Positions 1 through 8,414 of a stretch of 21,818 bases of DNA are shown in pieces. Where the stretch lies: the NCBI GenBank assembly GCA_021298045.1, contig JAJTHY010000129.1, forward strand, positions 1 to 21,818. The letters run 5' to 3'. This DNA is from Candidatus Jidaibacter sp. Lineage in GTDB: Bacteria; Pseudomonadota; Alphaproteobacteria; Rickettsiales; Midichloriaceae. The notes under the pieces are model-generated. The model searched no databases. It was not told the DNA's origin and saw only the letters and a list, made by a program, of their open reading frames with translations. Within the stretch, counting starts at the first letter, position 1. The number at the start of each line of letters is the position of its first letter. The position numbers and the translations under genes were made by a program.

Positions 1-130
1 AAAATGGGTACGAAAATCAAGAATTTTCTCATAAATTTTTGCCTATTTTACGCATGGAATATAGATATATTTCAAAGGCAAAATAGGTGAAAATTTATTG
101 AAAAGGCGTAGCATTAGCGTATCCATTTTA
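1..130. repeat. Large imperfect inverted repeat (palindromic element)
   Basis: The two halves are near reverse complements centred at about 64-65. The outer 12 bases (1-12, AAAATGGGTACG) match the complement of 118-129 with one mismatch. An inner block (about 24-50) containing ATAAATTTT and CCTATTTT matches the complement of about 80-103 with few mismatches, and the tip (56-73) is again complementary. The right arm continues to the end of uup, and the left arm may run off the window. It could be a MITE or Rickettsia-palindrome-like repeat, or the 3' hairpin ending the rsmA-uup transcript. There is no GC-rich stem with a T-tract, so a classical terminator is less likely. Confidence 0.6.
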
Positions 131-141
131 TAAGGGTTTAG

Positions 142-1920
142 CTATATCTCCGCCCAGCGGATCCAAAGGTATTCCAGCTCTGCCTTTTTGTTTCTCACCT
201 TTTGGCTGAGGTCTAAAAATTTTTCTTGATCGTTACTATATAAACTAGGGTCGGATAGCTCCTCTTCAATTATAGCTATCTCAGATTCCAATGCATCGAT
301 AAGTTTAGGAATAGTCTCGAGCTCATGCTTAATTTTAAAGCTGACTTTTTGTTGTTTGACCTCCGCAACAGGTTCGGGCTTTTTGTTTTGCTTGGCGGGC
401 TTCTCGGTCTTTTTATTTAGTATATTGGTATATTCCAGGTAACTTCCGTAGTACTCTTCTGTGTTCCCTAGGCCATCGAAGATTAAACTTTTGGTTACAA
501 TGCGATCAAGAAAGTCACGGTCATGGCTCACTAGAATTAGCGTCCCTTGATAGTCGGAAAGGATTTCTTGGATCATATCTAATGTATCCATGTCTAAATC
601 ATTAGTTGGCTCATCAAGAATTAAAAGCGATTCTGGACTAGCTAACGTCTTGGCAAGCATTAGCCTATTTGCCTGGCCGCCAGATAATGTGCTAATTCTG
701 TTGCGCAATATTTTAGGGTCAAACATGAAATTTTTAAGGTAAGAGACTACATGCACAAGTTTTTCACCAACCTTGATATAATCGCTGCCGCCACCACACA
801 TAGTAGACCAAACTGTTTCGTCTGGGTCTAAATCGCTTCTTTTTTGGTCGTAATAAGTTATTGCGATATTTTTGCCGAGTTTAGCGCGCCCTGAGTTTGG
901 TTCCAAGTTCCCAGTTAGTATGTTGAGCAGAGTGGTTTTGCCAGAGCCATTAGGGCCTACTAGCCCAAGCTTATCGCCTTTGGCCAATACCAAATTCAGG
1001 TCCTTAATAATAATCTTATCACCAATTTGATATGACAAATTCTCGATTTCCATAACAATCTTAGACTTTTTAAAAGAGTCCGCCTGCGTATACTCAATTT
1101 CCGTACGCGCTTCTTTCATGGCAGCTTTTTCTGCGCGCAACCTGTCTCTGAGTTCATGCAACTCCGCAAGTCTTCGCTGATTTCTTTTTCTGCGGGCAGT
1201 TACGCCTCGATGCTTCCAATCTTCTTCTTCAGCAAGTTTTTTGGAGAGTTTTACTAACTCACGCTGTTGTTGTTCATAAACCTGAATGGACCAATCGTCG
1301 AAATGCTCATATCCTTTGTTTAAGGTTTTTATATTCCCGCGCTCCAGCCAGAAGGTTTTGTTAGAAATGTTTCGCAAAAAGCTGCGATCATGGCTTATGC
1401 AAATAACGGCACCCTTATACGTTTTAAGGTAGTCTTCTAGCCATTCTATGGTTCTTATATCCAAATGGTTAGTGGGCTCATCTAACAAAAGTAGGTTAGG
1501 TTCTTGAATTAATGATTTAGCCAAAAATACACGGCGCAACTGCCCGCCAGAAAGTTCATTTAGATATCGACTTTTGTCAATCTGTAGCGGCTCGGTTATA
1601 ACGTTTACCAAATAACGCTTAAGCTCGCGCTCTTCGCTCGTAAAGCTGGAAAGCAGGAACTCTTCTATATTACTTTTAAAGTTTTCAAAAAATTGCTGCG
1701 GTAGATAGCCGATTTTAGTGCCGGGTAAAATCCAACGCTCGCCAGAATCTAGCTGCAGCTCATCACATATCAACTTCATTAAGGTGGATTTTCCTTCGCC
1801 ATTTTTACCAACCAGGCAGATCCTATCACTTTCATAGATATCAATATCCACACTTTCCAAAATATTTTTTCCGCCAAAACTTAAGTCAGCGCTTTTAAGT
1901 GAAAATATCGGGTAGCTCAT
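142..1920 (-). CDS. uup: ABC-F family ATPase, Uup type
   Basis: The product is a 592-residue soluble twin ABC ATPase without membrane segments. ABC-F proteins act on the ribosome; Uup is linked to ribosome function and to suppression of transposon precise excision. First cassette: Walker A GKNGEGKS at 38-45, signature LSGGQ at 123-127, Walker B LLLLDEPTNHLD at 143-154. The linker (about 215-290) is Arg/Lys-rich and helical, as in ABC-F P-site motifs. Second cassette: Walker A GPNGSGKT at 322-329, signature LSGGQ at 412-416, Walker B ILDEPTNDLD at 434-443. A charged C-terminal extension (about 505-592, Lys/Glu-rich, coiled-coil-like) is the Uup hallmark that separates it from EttA. The start ATG overlaps the rsmA stop (ATGA), implying translational coupling. 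The protein seems intact. Confidence 0.92.
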   Translation of the reverse strand: MSYPIFSLKSADLSFGGKNILESVDIDIYESDRICLVGKNGEGKSTLMKLICDELQLDSGERWILPGTKIGYLPQQFFENFKSNIEEFLLSSFTSEERELKRYLVNVITEPLQIDKSRYLNELSGGQLRRVFLAKSLIQEPNLLLLDEPTNHLDIRTIEWLEDYLKTYKGAVICISHDRSFLRNISNKTFWLERGNIKTLNKGYEHFDDWSIQVYEQQQRELVKLSKKLAEEEDWKHRGVTARRKRNQRRLAELHELRDRLRAEKAAMKEARTEIEYTQADSFKKSKIVMEIENLSYQIGDKIIIKDLNLVLAKGDKLGLVGPNGSGKTTLLNILTGNLEPNSGRAKLGKNIAITYYDQKRSDLDPDETVWSTMCGGGSDYIKVGEKLVHVVSYLKNFMFDPKILRNRISTLSGGQANRLMLAKTLASPESLLILDEPTNDLDMDTLDMIQEILSDYQGTLILVSHDRDFLDRIVTKSLIFDGLGNTEEYYGSYLEYTNILNKKTEKPAKQNKKPEPVAEVKQQKVSFKIKHELETIPKLIDALESEIAIIEEELSDPSLYSNDQEKFLDLSQKVRNKKAELEYLWIRWAEI

Positions 1921-2747
1921 TTTCGTGCTGCTAAAAATTGGGTTATTTTTATGTACTCCGCAACTTCCAAATCTTCCGCACGCTTGTTAGCATCGATATT
2001 TAATAGCTCCAAGTCTTCAGCAGAGATAATGCTTTTCATGGAAGTTTTGATCTTTTTGCGTTTTAACCCAAAAGCCGCAGCAGTTACTTTTTCCAAGATT
2101 TTGCTGTCAACGGGGATGCGATCTTTTTTTGGTATTAACCTCACCACAGTTGAAGTTACTTTTGGTGGTGGGTAAAAGTGGTGTGGGTCTACCTCGAGCA
2201 TAATGTCAACATCAGCAACGCTTTGGGCTGCGATCGAGAGCCGTCCATATGATTTGGTGGAAGGCGCGGCGCAAATGCGTTCAGCCACTTCTTTTTGCAG
2301 CATTACCGCGATGAATTCAAATTTATCTATATTCGCAAGCCACTTTAACACCAGACTACTACCTATATTATATGGGAGGTTTGCTATTATGGAAATTATA
2401 CCTGGTATAATTGTCTCATCAAAAGTGAGAGCATCTGCTTGAATAACCTTCAACACACCCCCAGCCTCTTTTTCAATTAACCGCAAAATTGGTATGCAGT
2501 TATGATCGTATTCAACAGCGTACAACTCCTCAGGCTCCTTAAAAAGGATAGAGCGAGTCAATCCTCCGGGACCAGGGCCAACCTCTAAAATCCTTTTATT
2601 TGAAAGATTTGGTAGGTGATTTAATATCTGATCTGTTATAGAGTCATCAAGTAAAAAATTTTGCCCTAGTTTTTTATTAGTTTCTAAATTATAAATTCTG
2701 ATAAGTTCACTAGTTTTTGGTAGGTTTTTTAGGTAATCTGCTGCCAT
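1917..2747 (-). CDS. rsmA: 16S rRNA (adenine1518-N6/adenine1519-N6)-dimethyltransferase RsmA/KsgA
   Basis: The enzyme dimethylates two adjacent adenines in helix 45 of 16S rRNA, using S-adenosylmethionine, late in small-subunit assembly. From the ATG at 2747 the protein has 276 residues, close to the 273 of E. coli. Visible motifs are the N-terminal KKLGQNFL (26-33), SAM motif I EVGPGPGG (55-62), the acidic end of strand 2 AVEYD (77-81) and the catalytic NLPYN (123-127). The reading frame is open up to another ATG at 2807, but those 20 extra residues do not look like the family and would reach into the ilvE ribosome-binding region, so 2747 is preferred; neither start has a strong Shine-Dalgarno. 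It is the first gene of a two-gene unit with uup (4 bp overlap) and is divergent from ilvE. Confidence 0.93.
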   Translation of the reverse strand: MAADYLKNLPKTSELIRIYNLETNKKLGQNFLLDDSITDQILNHLPNLSNKRILEVGPGPGGLTRSILFKEPEELYAVEYDHNCIPILRLIEKEAGGVLKVIQADALTFDETIIPGIISIIANLPYNIGSSLVLKWLANIDKFEFIAVMLQKEVAERICAAPSTKSYGRLSIAAQSVADVDIMLEVDPHHFYPPPKVTSTVVRLIPKKDRIPVDSKILEKVTAAAFGLKRKKIKTSMKSIISAEDLELLNIDANKRAEDLEVAEYIKITQFLAARK

Positions 2748-2820
2748 GAAATTCTGAACAAAAAGTTTATGTATAAGTGTACTCGAAAAATACGGAGTAT
2801 AACACATTTAAGGAGGGGGT

Positions 2821-3702
2821 GTGAGCAATATAATTCCATTTGATAAGCGTATAGGAAAAATCTGGTTTAACGGCCAATATGTTGAGTGGCAGGATGCGAA
2901 AACTCATATTTTGTGCCATGGACTTAATTATGGTAGCTCTGCATTTGAGGGAATTAAGGTATATAATGGAAAGCCATTTAAACTTAAAGAACATTTTGAA
3001 CGTTTCAAAATCTCAGCCAAAACCTTGCATATGGAATTGGGCTTTACTGTAGAGGAGCTGTCTGAGGCAGCGCAAAAGGTAATTGAGTACAATGATATAA
3101 AATCTGGATATATACGCCCATTAGTGTGGCGTGGTGCAGAAACTATGATAATAGACGGCAGAGGCTGCAAAACAAACGTTGCGGTTACAGCTTGGAAGTC
3201 TTTTCTTCATAATCGAGATGAAATGAGAGATGTTGGCATGAAGCTATGCGTGAGCAGTTGGAAGAAGCCAGCAGCTGATGCTTCACCCTATTTTACTAAA
3301 GCATCTTGCATATATACCCTTTCAACTATCATAAAAAATGATGCTATGGATTTGGGATTTGATGATGCAATAGTTCTCGACGCAGAAGGGTACATAACCG
3401 AATCTTCTACTTCGAATATCTTTTTTGTTTTTGGCGATGAACTGCATACTCCGATTCCAGATTGTTTTTTAAATGGAATTACTAGGCAAACAGTGATAGA
3501 ACTTGCAAAATCAAATGGTGTGAAAGTTGTGGAGCGTAAAATTACGACCGATGAAATAAAAAAAGCTGATGCGGCGTTTTTGACTGGTACTGCTGTAGAA
3601 ATTATGCCGGTTAACTGTATTGACGAGCATGGGCTTGACGTTAAGAATAATTTAGCGTTGAAGTTTATTGAGTTATATCACGATTGTGTCAACGGGGCAT
3701 AA
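2821..3702 (+). CDS. ilvE: Branched-chain amino acid aminotransferase (PLP class IV)
   Basis: This 293-residue cytoplasmic enzyme is expected to interconvert Leu/Ile/Val and their 2-oxo acids with glutamate/2-oxoglutarate. Family marks: the N-terminal WFNG and HGLNYGSSAFEGIK (33-46), the PLP-Schiff-base lysine K160 in FTKAS, E194 in TESSTSNIF (the residue that contacts the PLP ring nitrogen), and the phosphate-binding NGITRQT region near 219-225. The start is GTG at 2821, fixed by a very strong purine-rich ribosome site AAGGAGGGGG at 2810-2819. A TATAAC at 2798-2803 could be a -10 but would leave a very short leader. It is the first gene of a long plus-strand run and lptD begins at the very next base. 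D-amino-acid aminotransferase and ADC lyase share this fold, but the overall pattern fits the IlvE branch better. Confidence 0.9.
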   Translation: MSNIIPFDKRIGKIWFNGQYVEWQDAKTHILCHGLNYGSSAFEGIKVYNGKPFKLKEHFERFKISAKTLHMELGFTVEELSEAAQKVIEYNDIKSGYIRPLVWRGAETMIIDGRGCKTNVAVTAWKSFLHNRDEMRDVGMKLCVSSWKKPAADASPYFTKASCIYTLSTIIKNDAMDLGFDDAIVLDAEGYITESSTSNIFFVFGDELHTPIPDCFLNGITRQTVIELAKSNGVKVVERKITTDEIKKADAAFLTGTAVEIMPVNCIDEHGLDVKNNLALKFIELYHDCVNGA

Positions 3703-5895
3703 GTGATAATAAGACATATAATTATACTCATCTTGTTTGCGCATCAAGCTTTTGCGGGCTCTACTTTTGATGTAAAAAGCAGCAATAGCCCTGTGGATGT
3801 TGTGGCGGATGAGCTTTATTATGACAAGGAAAAAGATTTAATCTACGGGACTGGCAATGTTATTGTCACTCAAGACAATCAGGTGATAATAGCAGATGAA
3901 ATAACATATCACAAAGGTACAGAAGAAGTTTATGCAAATGGCAATATTTCAATAGTTCGGGAAGATGGAAGCGTTTATTTTGGCGATAAAGCCAGGATCA
4001 ATAGAACAAAAGATGCTGGGGTAATAACTAATTTTAAAGGTAGGTTTGATAAAAACAGCTTGATAGCGGCTGGATACGCAGAGATGGTGGATGAGAACCT
4101 GATGGAATTAAATCAAATGGTGTATTCCCCATGTACAATTTGTGAGACCAACTTCTCCCCTGATTTCCCACTTTGGCAATTCCGTTCTAACAAGGCCGAG
4201 TTAAACAAAGAAGATGAGAGAATATACTATAAAGACGCAAAAGTAGATGTGTTTGGCTTTCCAATTTTTTACACACCATATCTTTCTAGTCCAGCACCTG
4301 GGGCTAAGAATAAATCAGGGTTTTTAATTCCAAGATTTAGACAGTCTAAAGATCTCGGTAAATCAGTCCATATTCCGTATTATCAAGTGATATCTTCAAA
4401 TATGGATGCAACCGTTGGCGTTCAATTTAATTCTGAAGTTGGAAATGTATATGATTTAGAATTTAGGCATAAGCTTAAGCACGGCGAATATAAAGTTTTT
4501 TCTTCAATAACGCATACTGAAAAATATACAAAGAATGGTGATGCAGTTCCTGGTAAAAAATATAACCGAGGACATTATGATTTCGCAGGAAAGTACTACT
4601 TTAATAAACCTTATTTGTTCGGAGTTTTTACTTTGAATTCTAAGAGAATTATGGACCCTACAAAGACATATACAAAGAAATATAAATTTTCCCAAGAGGA
4701 TTTACTCAAAACAGATGCGCACTTTAGAAATGTAACCCACAATTCATATTACTCAGTAAGGAGCTTATTTTTTCAAGATCTACGCCCCAACACAAGTGCA
4801 AAAACAACCGCTGCAGCACTTCCACAAGCAACTTATATTTATGATACTACGTTAAAAAGATTGGGGGTTAAAGCTGAGATATTAGCTGACTATACTAACC
4901 TCTCAAGGCCACAAGGCATGAATTACAATAGATTTGTATCTATTGCTTCTCTTGACAAAAACTATATAACAAAGTTTGGGCTGATTTGGAAAAATCAAGT
5001 TTCTGCTAGGGGAGATCTTTACAACGTGGATTTTAAGCAGCTTAAAGTAGTTAGTAATTATATTCCCGATGCTCGTAGAAGTGGTACAGAGGGTAGGTTT
5101 CACCCAGAATATACAACCTCGCTAAATATGCCTTTGTATAAAATTATGCATGGCAATTTTATAACCATAGACCCAATTGCTCAGCTTACAGTAAGCCCTA
5201 AGCGGTCAAATTTAAAAATAGTTGATAACGAGGATAGCCAAGCGCCTGAAATTTCTACTTCTAACTTATTTTCATCCAACAGATACAAAGGCTATGACTT
5301 GATGGAAAGTGGCAACCGCGCTAACTACGGCATTAGATCCAGTATTAAATCTAGTTATTTTAACGACTTAAGCCTAGTACTAGGTCAATCTTATCGATTT
5401 GATAAGGATTATAATTTTGATAAAGCTAGTGGAATGTTAGGTTATAGGTCTGACTATGTTAGCAAGGTTAGCTTAACGCTTAACCCAAATGTGCAAATAA
5501 GCAATGGAACCAGATTTGACAATAAAAATTTTTCTGTAAACAGAAATGAATTTGGATCAAGTTACTCTGACACTAATTATATTTTCAGCTTCTATCATTT
5601 TATGGTTAATAAAAATATTTTGGATAAATCACGAATGAATTTGTATAGGCAAGAAATACAAGTAAATGCTGGATACAAATTTTATAGAGAATTATGGGTG
5701 GACGCTTTTGTTAAAACTAAGTTAGGCAAAAAACCACAAGATCAAAGCACTAGGCTGATATCGAATGGAATTTTAATACGAACTGCTAATGAGTGCCTTT
5801 CTATACAAATTGGTATACAAAGAGATTATACAAGGTTAAAAGATTTAAAACCATCAACCAATTATATCTTCAATATTTCAATACCAACTTTTTAG
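3703..5895 (+). CDS. lptD: LPS-assembly outer membrane protein LptD
   Basis: LptD is the outer-membrane beta-barrel that inserts lipopolysaccharide into the outer leaflet, with LptE plugging it. The GTG start directly abuts the ilvE stop and gives a signal peptide with a hydrophobic core (5-13) and a likely cut after AFA (18). Residues about 30-130 are the periplasmic OstA/LptA-like beta-jellyroll (repeats such as ADELYYD and ADEITYH). A conserved PCTIC (C144, C147) follows, then FPIFYTPYLS and the GFLIPRFR start of the barrel, which ends in a C-terminal phenylalanine as expected for a BamA substrate. The length of 730 is normal for alphaproteobacteria. Cysteines differ from E. coli: a CxxC pair is in the N-terminal domain and only one cysteine (C698) sits near the C terminus. 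Its presence implies that the organism makes LPS. Confidence 0.92.
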   Translation: MIIRHIIILILFAHQAFAGSTFDVKSSNSPVDVVADELYYDKEKDLIYGTGNVIVTQDNQVIIADEITYHKGTEEVYANGNISIVREDGSVYFGDKARINRTKDAGVITNFKGRFDKNSLIAAGYAEMVDENLMELNQMVYSPCTICETNFSPDFPLWQFRSNKAELNKEDERIYYKDAKVDVFGFPIFYTPYLSSPAPGAKNKSGFLIPRFRQSKDLGKSVHIPYYQVISSNMDATVGVQFNSEVGNVYDLEFRHKLKHGEYKVFSSITHTEKYTKNGDAVPGKKYNRGHYDFAGKYYFNKPYLFGVFTLNSKRIMDPTKTYTKKYKFSQEDLLKTDAHFRNVTHNSYYSVRSLFFQDLRPNTSAKTTAAALPQATYIYDTTLKRLGVKAEILADYTNLSRPQGMNYNRFVSIASLDKNYITKFGLIWKNQVSARGDLYNVDFKQLKVVSNYIPDARRSGTEGRFHPEYTTSLNMPLYKIMHGNFITIDPIAQLTVSPKRSNLKIVDNEDSQAPEISTSNLFSSNRYKGYDLMESGNRANYGIRSSIKSSYFNDLSLVLGQSYRFDKDYNFDKASGMLGYRSDYVSKVSLTLNPNVQISNGTRFDNKNFSVNRNEFGSSYSDTNYIFSFYHFMVNKNILDKSRMNLYRQEIQVNAGYKFYRELWVDAFVKTKLGKKPQDQSTRLISNGILIRTANECLSIQIGIQRDYTRLKDLKPSTNYIFNISIPTF

Positions 5896-5902
5896 AGGAA
5901 TT

Positions 5903-6850
5903 ATGATATCTAAGATACTCTCTGCATTATTTTTTATTGTACTGATGCTCCCTAATATTTCATATTCTGCTGAACATGGAATCCGGGTGACTGTAGCTGG
6001 TATGCCCATTACGGAAAGCGATATTAAAGCTAGATCTAAGTTAATAATTGCCTCAAGTGGCATGCCACATAACAATAACTCTTATAATTTAGTTAAAGAC
6101 AAAGTAATGGATATTTTGATAGACGAGCAATTGATCAAGAGAGAAGCAGCGCGTTTAGAGATAGAAGTTGATGATGAAGAAATAGACCAAGCCTTTTTGG
6201 CATTAGCTGACCGCAATCAAATCCCAAGAGAGAACTTGGTAGATTTTTTGAAAAGCAGAGAAATAGATGCAGCGGAATTAAAGAACCAGATTAAGCACCA
6301 ATTGATGTGGTCTAAGATATTAGCCAACCAAATACAGCCTAACATAAGTGTAACCGATAAAGAAGTAGCTGAGAGCAGAGCTGGAATTGAAAAGGTAGCT
6401 AAAAGTGCGGCTGAAACTGCTGAGCTGAAACTTGCTGAAATTGTGCTTTTATACCGCAAAGAATCCGATGTGCAAAAGAACAAACTCTTTGCAGAGAAAT
6501 TGGTTGGACAGATCAAAAAAGGAGCAAGTTTTGGTAGCCTAGCTAAAGAGTTTTCGCAAGCACAAACTGCCCAATCATACGGAGAAATTGGATGGGTTGC
6601 TTCCAATCAAATTCAGCCTGATATTTCCCGCAAACTAATGCGTCTTCATGTTGGAGATATAGAGACCATGGCACTCTCAGATGGTGTTCATATATTTAAA
6701 TTATTGGATAAGAAAATTATATCTAGTGAAGATCAGGTTTTAGATGAAAATGAAATAAGGCATATGTTAACCGAGAAAAAAATGGATGTTGCGGTAAAAT
6801 CTCATTTTAGAAAATTAAGAAAAAACGCTCACATACAATTTTATAAGTAA
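5903..6850 (+). CDS. surA: Periplasmic chaperone/peptidyl-prolyl isomerase SurA
   Basis: SurA escorts unfolded outer-membrane proteins, including LptD, through the periplasm. The protein has a signal peptide (about 1-22, cleavage after SYS or SYSA), a SurA N-terminal chaperone region (about 25-160: VAGMPITESDI, DILIDEQLIKREA, LKNQIKHQLMW), one parvulin-type PPIase domain (about 170-270: ELKLAEIV, FGSLAKEFSQ, GEIGWV, IQPDISRKLM) and a C-terminal helix. At 315 residues it is shorter than E. coli SurA (428), which has two parvulin domains; a single domain is common in alphaproteobacteria. A Shine-Dalgarno AGAGGA overlaps the lptD stop, 7 bp before the ATG, so it is co-transcribed with its client lptD. 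Confidence 0.88.
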   Translation: MISKILSALFFIVLMLPNISYSAEHGIRVTVAGMPITESDIKARSKLIIASSGMPHNNNSYNLVKDKVMDILIDEQLIKREAARLEIEVDDEEIDQAFLALADRNQIPRENLVDFLKSREIDAAELKNQIKHQLMWSKILANQIQPNISVTDKEVAESRAGIEKVAKSAAETAELKLAEIVLLYRKESDVQKNKLFAEKLVGQIKKGASFGSLAKEFSQAQTAQSYGEIGWVASNQIQPDISRKLMRLHVGDIETMALSDGVHIFKLLDKKIISSEDQVLDENEIRHMLTEKKMDVAVKSHFRKLRKNAHIQFYK

Positions 6851-6861
6851 GGTTAAAAGCA

Positions 6862-7422
6862 ATGACAAAGGCAGCAGTTATATATCACAGTAACTCTGGA
6901 CGCACTAAGGTGATAGCCGAGCATGTTGCAATTGGTATTAAGCACATGGGTTGCGAAGCACGATTATTCGATTGCACAAAAGAAATAGATTTTGAATATT
7001 TAAACACTTGTAACGCAATAGTATTTGGTTGCCCCACATATATGGGTTCTGTTTCTGGTCAAATGAAACTTTTTATGGACAGCGCATCAGAAGTTTATAG
7101 GCACCAAAAATGGCGTAATAAAATTGCGGCTGGCTTTACAACGTCTTCAGCGCTTAGCGGCGACAAGCTAAACACCCTGATGCAAATTGCACTTTTTGCT
7201 TTCCAACATGGGATGGTTTGGATAGGATTAGACTTACCTGCTGGTGTTTCTGCATCAACACATACCGGGGATCGCATGAATAGAATAGGCAGTTGGATTG
7301 GGATGATGTCCCAAATCAATGGAGATCAGAGCCTGGACCTGAGCCCAGCTAAAAGCGATAGGGAAACTGCAGAATATTTAGGTAAGCGAGTAGTTGAATT
7401 TGCTAAAAAATTGGAGAAGTAA
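6862..7422 (+). CDS. Flavodoxin-like/WrbA-like FMN oxidoreductase
   Basis: This 186-residue protein has the flavodoxin fold: strand 1 AAVIYHS, a phosphate-binding loop HSNSGRTKVIAE (9-20, matching the flavodoxin SxxGxT type), GCPTYMGSVSGQMKLFMD in the FMN-isoalloxazine region and a late STHTGDRM loop. It is expected to bind FMN and reduce quinones or small electrophiles with NAD(P)H, but the exact substrate is not visible. It resembles WrbA in length and loop order, though the Y-loop differs from the classical WrbA pattern, so no symbol is given. It lies 11 bp after surA and ends 2 bp before pdhB, inside the same run. The ribosome site is weak (AAGG). No signal peptide is seen, so it is cytoplasmic. 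Confidence 0.8.
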   Translation: MTKAAVIYHSNSGRTKVIAEHVAIGIKHMGCEARLFDCTKEIDFEYLNTCNAIVFGCPTYMGSVSGQMKLFMDSASEVYRHQKWRNKIAAGFTTSSALSGDKLNTLMQIALFAFQHGMVWIGLDLPAGVSASTHTGDRMNRIGSWIGMMSQINGDQSLDLSPAKSDRETAEYLGKRVVEFAKKLEK

Positions 7423-7424
7423 GT

Positions 7425-8408
7425 ATGCCACAGATAACAGTGAGAGATGCCCTGCGCGATGCGATGCTAGAAGAAATGAAGCGCGACAACTCTGTATTTA
7501 TAATTGGCGAAGAGGTTGCAGAGTATCAAGGAGCCTATAAAATAACCCAAGGCCTTTTTCAGGAATTCGGTGGTGATAGGGTGGTTGACTCTCCAATCAC
7601 TGAGCATGGCTTTGCTGGCCTTGCAGTTGGCGCTGCATTTGCGGGCCTCAGGCCAATAGTAGAATTTATGACCTTTAACTTTTCTATGCAGGCGATAGAT
7701 CACATTATAAACTCCGCAGCAAAAACTAACTACATGTCGGGTGGACAAGTGAAATGCCCTATCGTATTCCGTGGACCCAATGGTTCAGCTTCCCGTGTAG
7801 GTGCTCAGCACTCTCAATGCTATGCAAGTTGGTATGCACACGTACCAGGTCTTAAGGTTATAGCTCCATATAGAGCGTGTGACCATAAGGGGCTACTTAA
7901 AGCTGCGATTAGAGATGGTAATCCGGTGATTTTCCTTGAGAATGAGATATTATATGGCCATGCACATGACGCACCAGATTCTATAAACGATGATTATTTG
8001 GTAGAAATAGGAAAAGCCAATGTGTTAAAAGAAGGCTCGGATGTTACCATAATCGCTTTTTCTTTACAGGTTAAACATGCTTTAGAAGCTGCTGAGATTT
8101 TAGCTTCAGAACATAATATTGACGCTGAAGTTATAGATCTTAGAACTTTAAGACCTTTGGATATTGAAACCATTTTGAATTCGGTACAAAAGACAAACCG
8201 CGTAGTATTAGTGGAGGAAGGGTGGCCATATGCTGGTATTTGCTCTGAGATCAGTGCGCAGATCATGGAGCAAGCTTTTGATTATTTAGATGCTCCAGTG
8301 CTTAGAGTAACAGGCAAAGACGTGCCATTACCATATGCTGCGAATCTTGAAAAGCTCGCTATTCCACAAGTGATGGATATAGTAGATGCAGCTAAAAGCA
8401 TTTTGTAA
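7425..8408 (+). CDS. pdhB: Pyruvate dehydrogenase E1 component, beta subunit
   Basis: With the alpha subunit this protein forms the thiamin-diphosphate-dependent E1 that decarboxylates pyruvate and acetylates the lipoyl domain of E2. The 327-residue length equals the core beta subunit. Visible marks are the TITVRDAL-like start, IGEEVAEYQGAYK (27-39), DSPITEHGFAGLAVGAAFAGLRP, the RGPNGSASRVGAQHSQ loop with the active-site-adjacent histidine, the EGWPYAGI region and the C-terminal VTGKDVPLPYAANLE. There is no N-terminal lipoyl domain, which some alphaproteobacterial PdhB proteins carry. GGAG ten bases upstream overlaps the end of the flavodoxin gene. Its alpha partner and E2/E3 are not in this window. 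An acetoin or branched-chain E1-beta is possible but fits less well. Confidence 0.9.
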   Translation: MPQITVRDALRDAMLEEMKRDNSVFIIGEEVAEYQGAYKITQGLFQEFGGDRVVDSPITEHGFAGLAVGAAFAGLRPIVEFMTFNFSMQAIDHIINSAAKTNYMSGGQVKCPIVFRGPNGSASRVGAQHSQCYASWYAHVPGLKVIAPYRACDHKGLLKAAIRDGNPVIFLENEILYGHAHDAPDSINDDYLVEIGKANVLKEGSDVTIIAFSLQVKHALEAAEILASEHNIDAEVIDLRTLRPLDIETILNSVQKTNRVVLVEEGWPYAGICSEISAQIMEQAFDYLDAPVLRVTGKDVPLPYAANLEKLAIPQVMDIVDAAKSIL

Positions 8409-8414
8409 TTGAAT

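Noticed and set aside
1951..2442. Two plus-strand open frames opposite rsmA
   Set aside because: They are antisense shadows of a clearly conserved gene, with no ribosome site and no family resemblance.
2748..2807. Upstream ATG extension of rsmA by 20 residues
   Set aside because: The added residues do not fit the RsmA family, and the start would lie close to the ilvE ribosome site; the ATG at 2747 gives the usual length.
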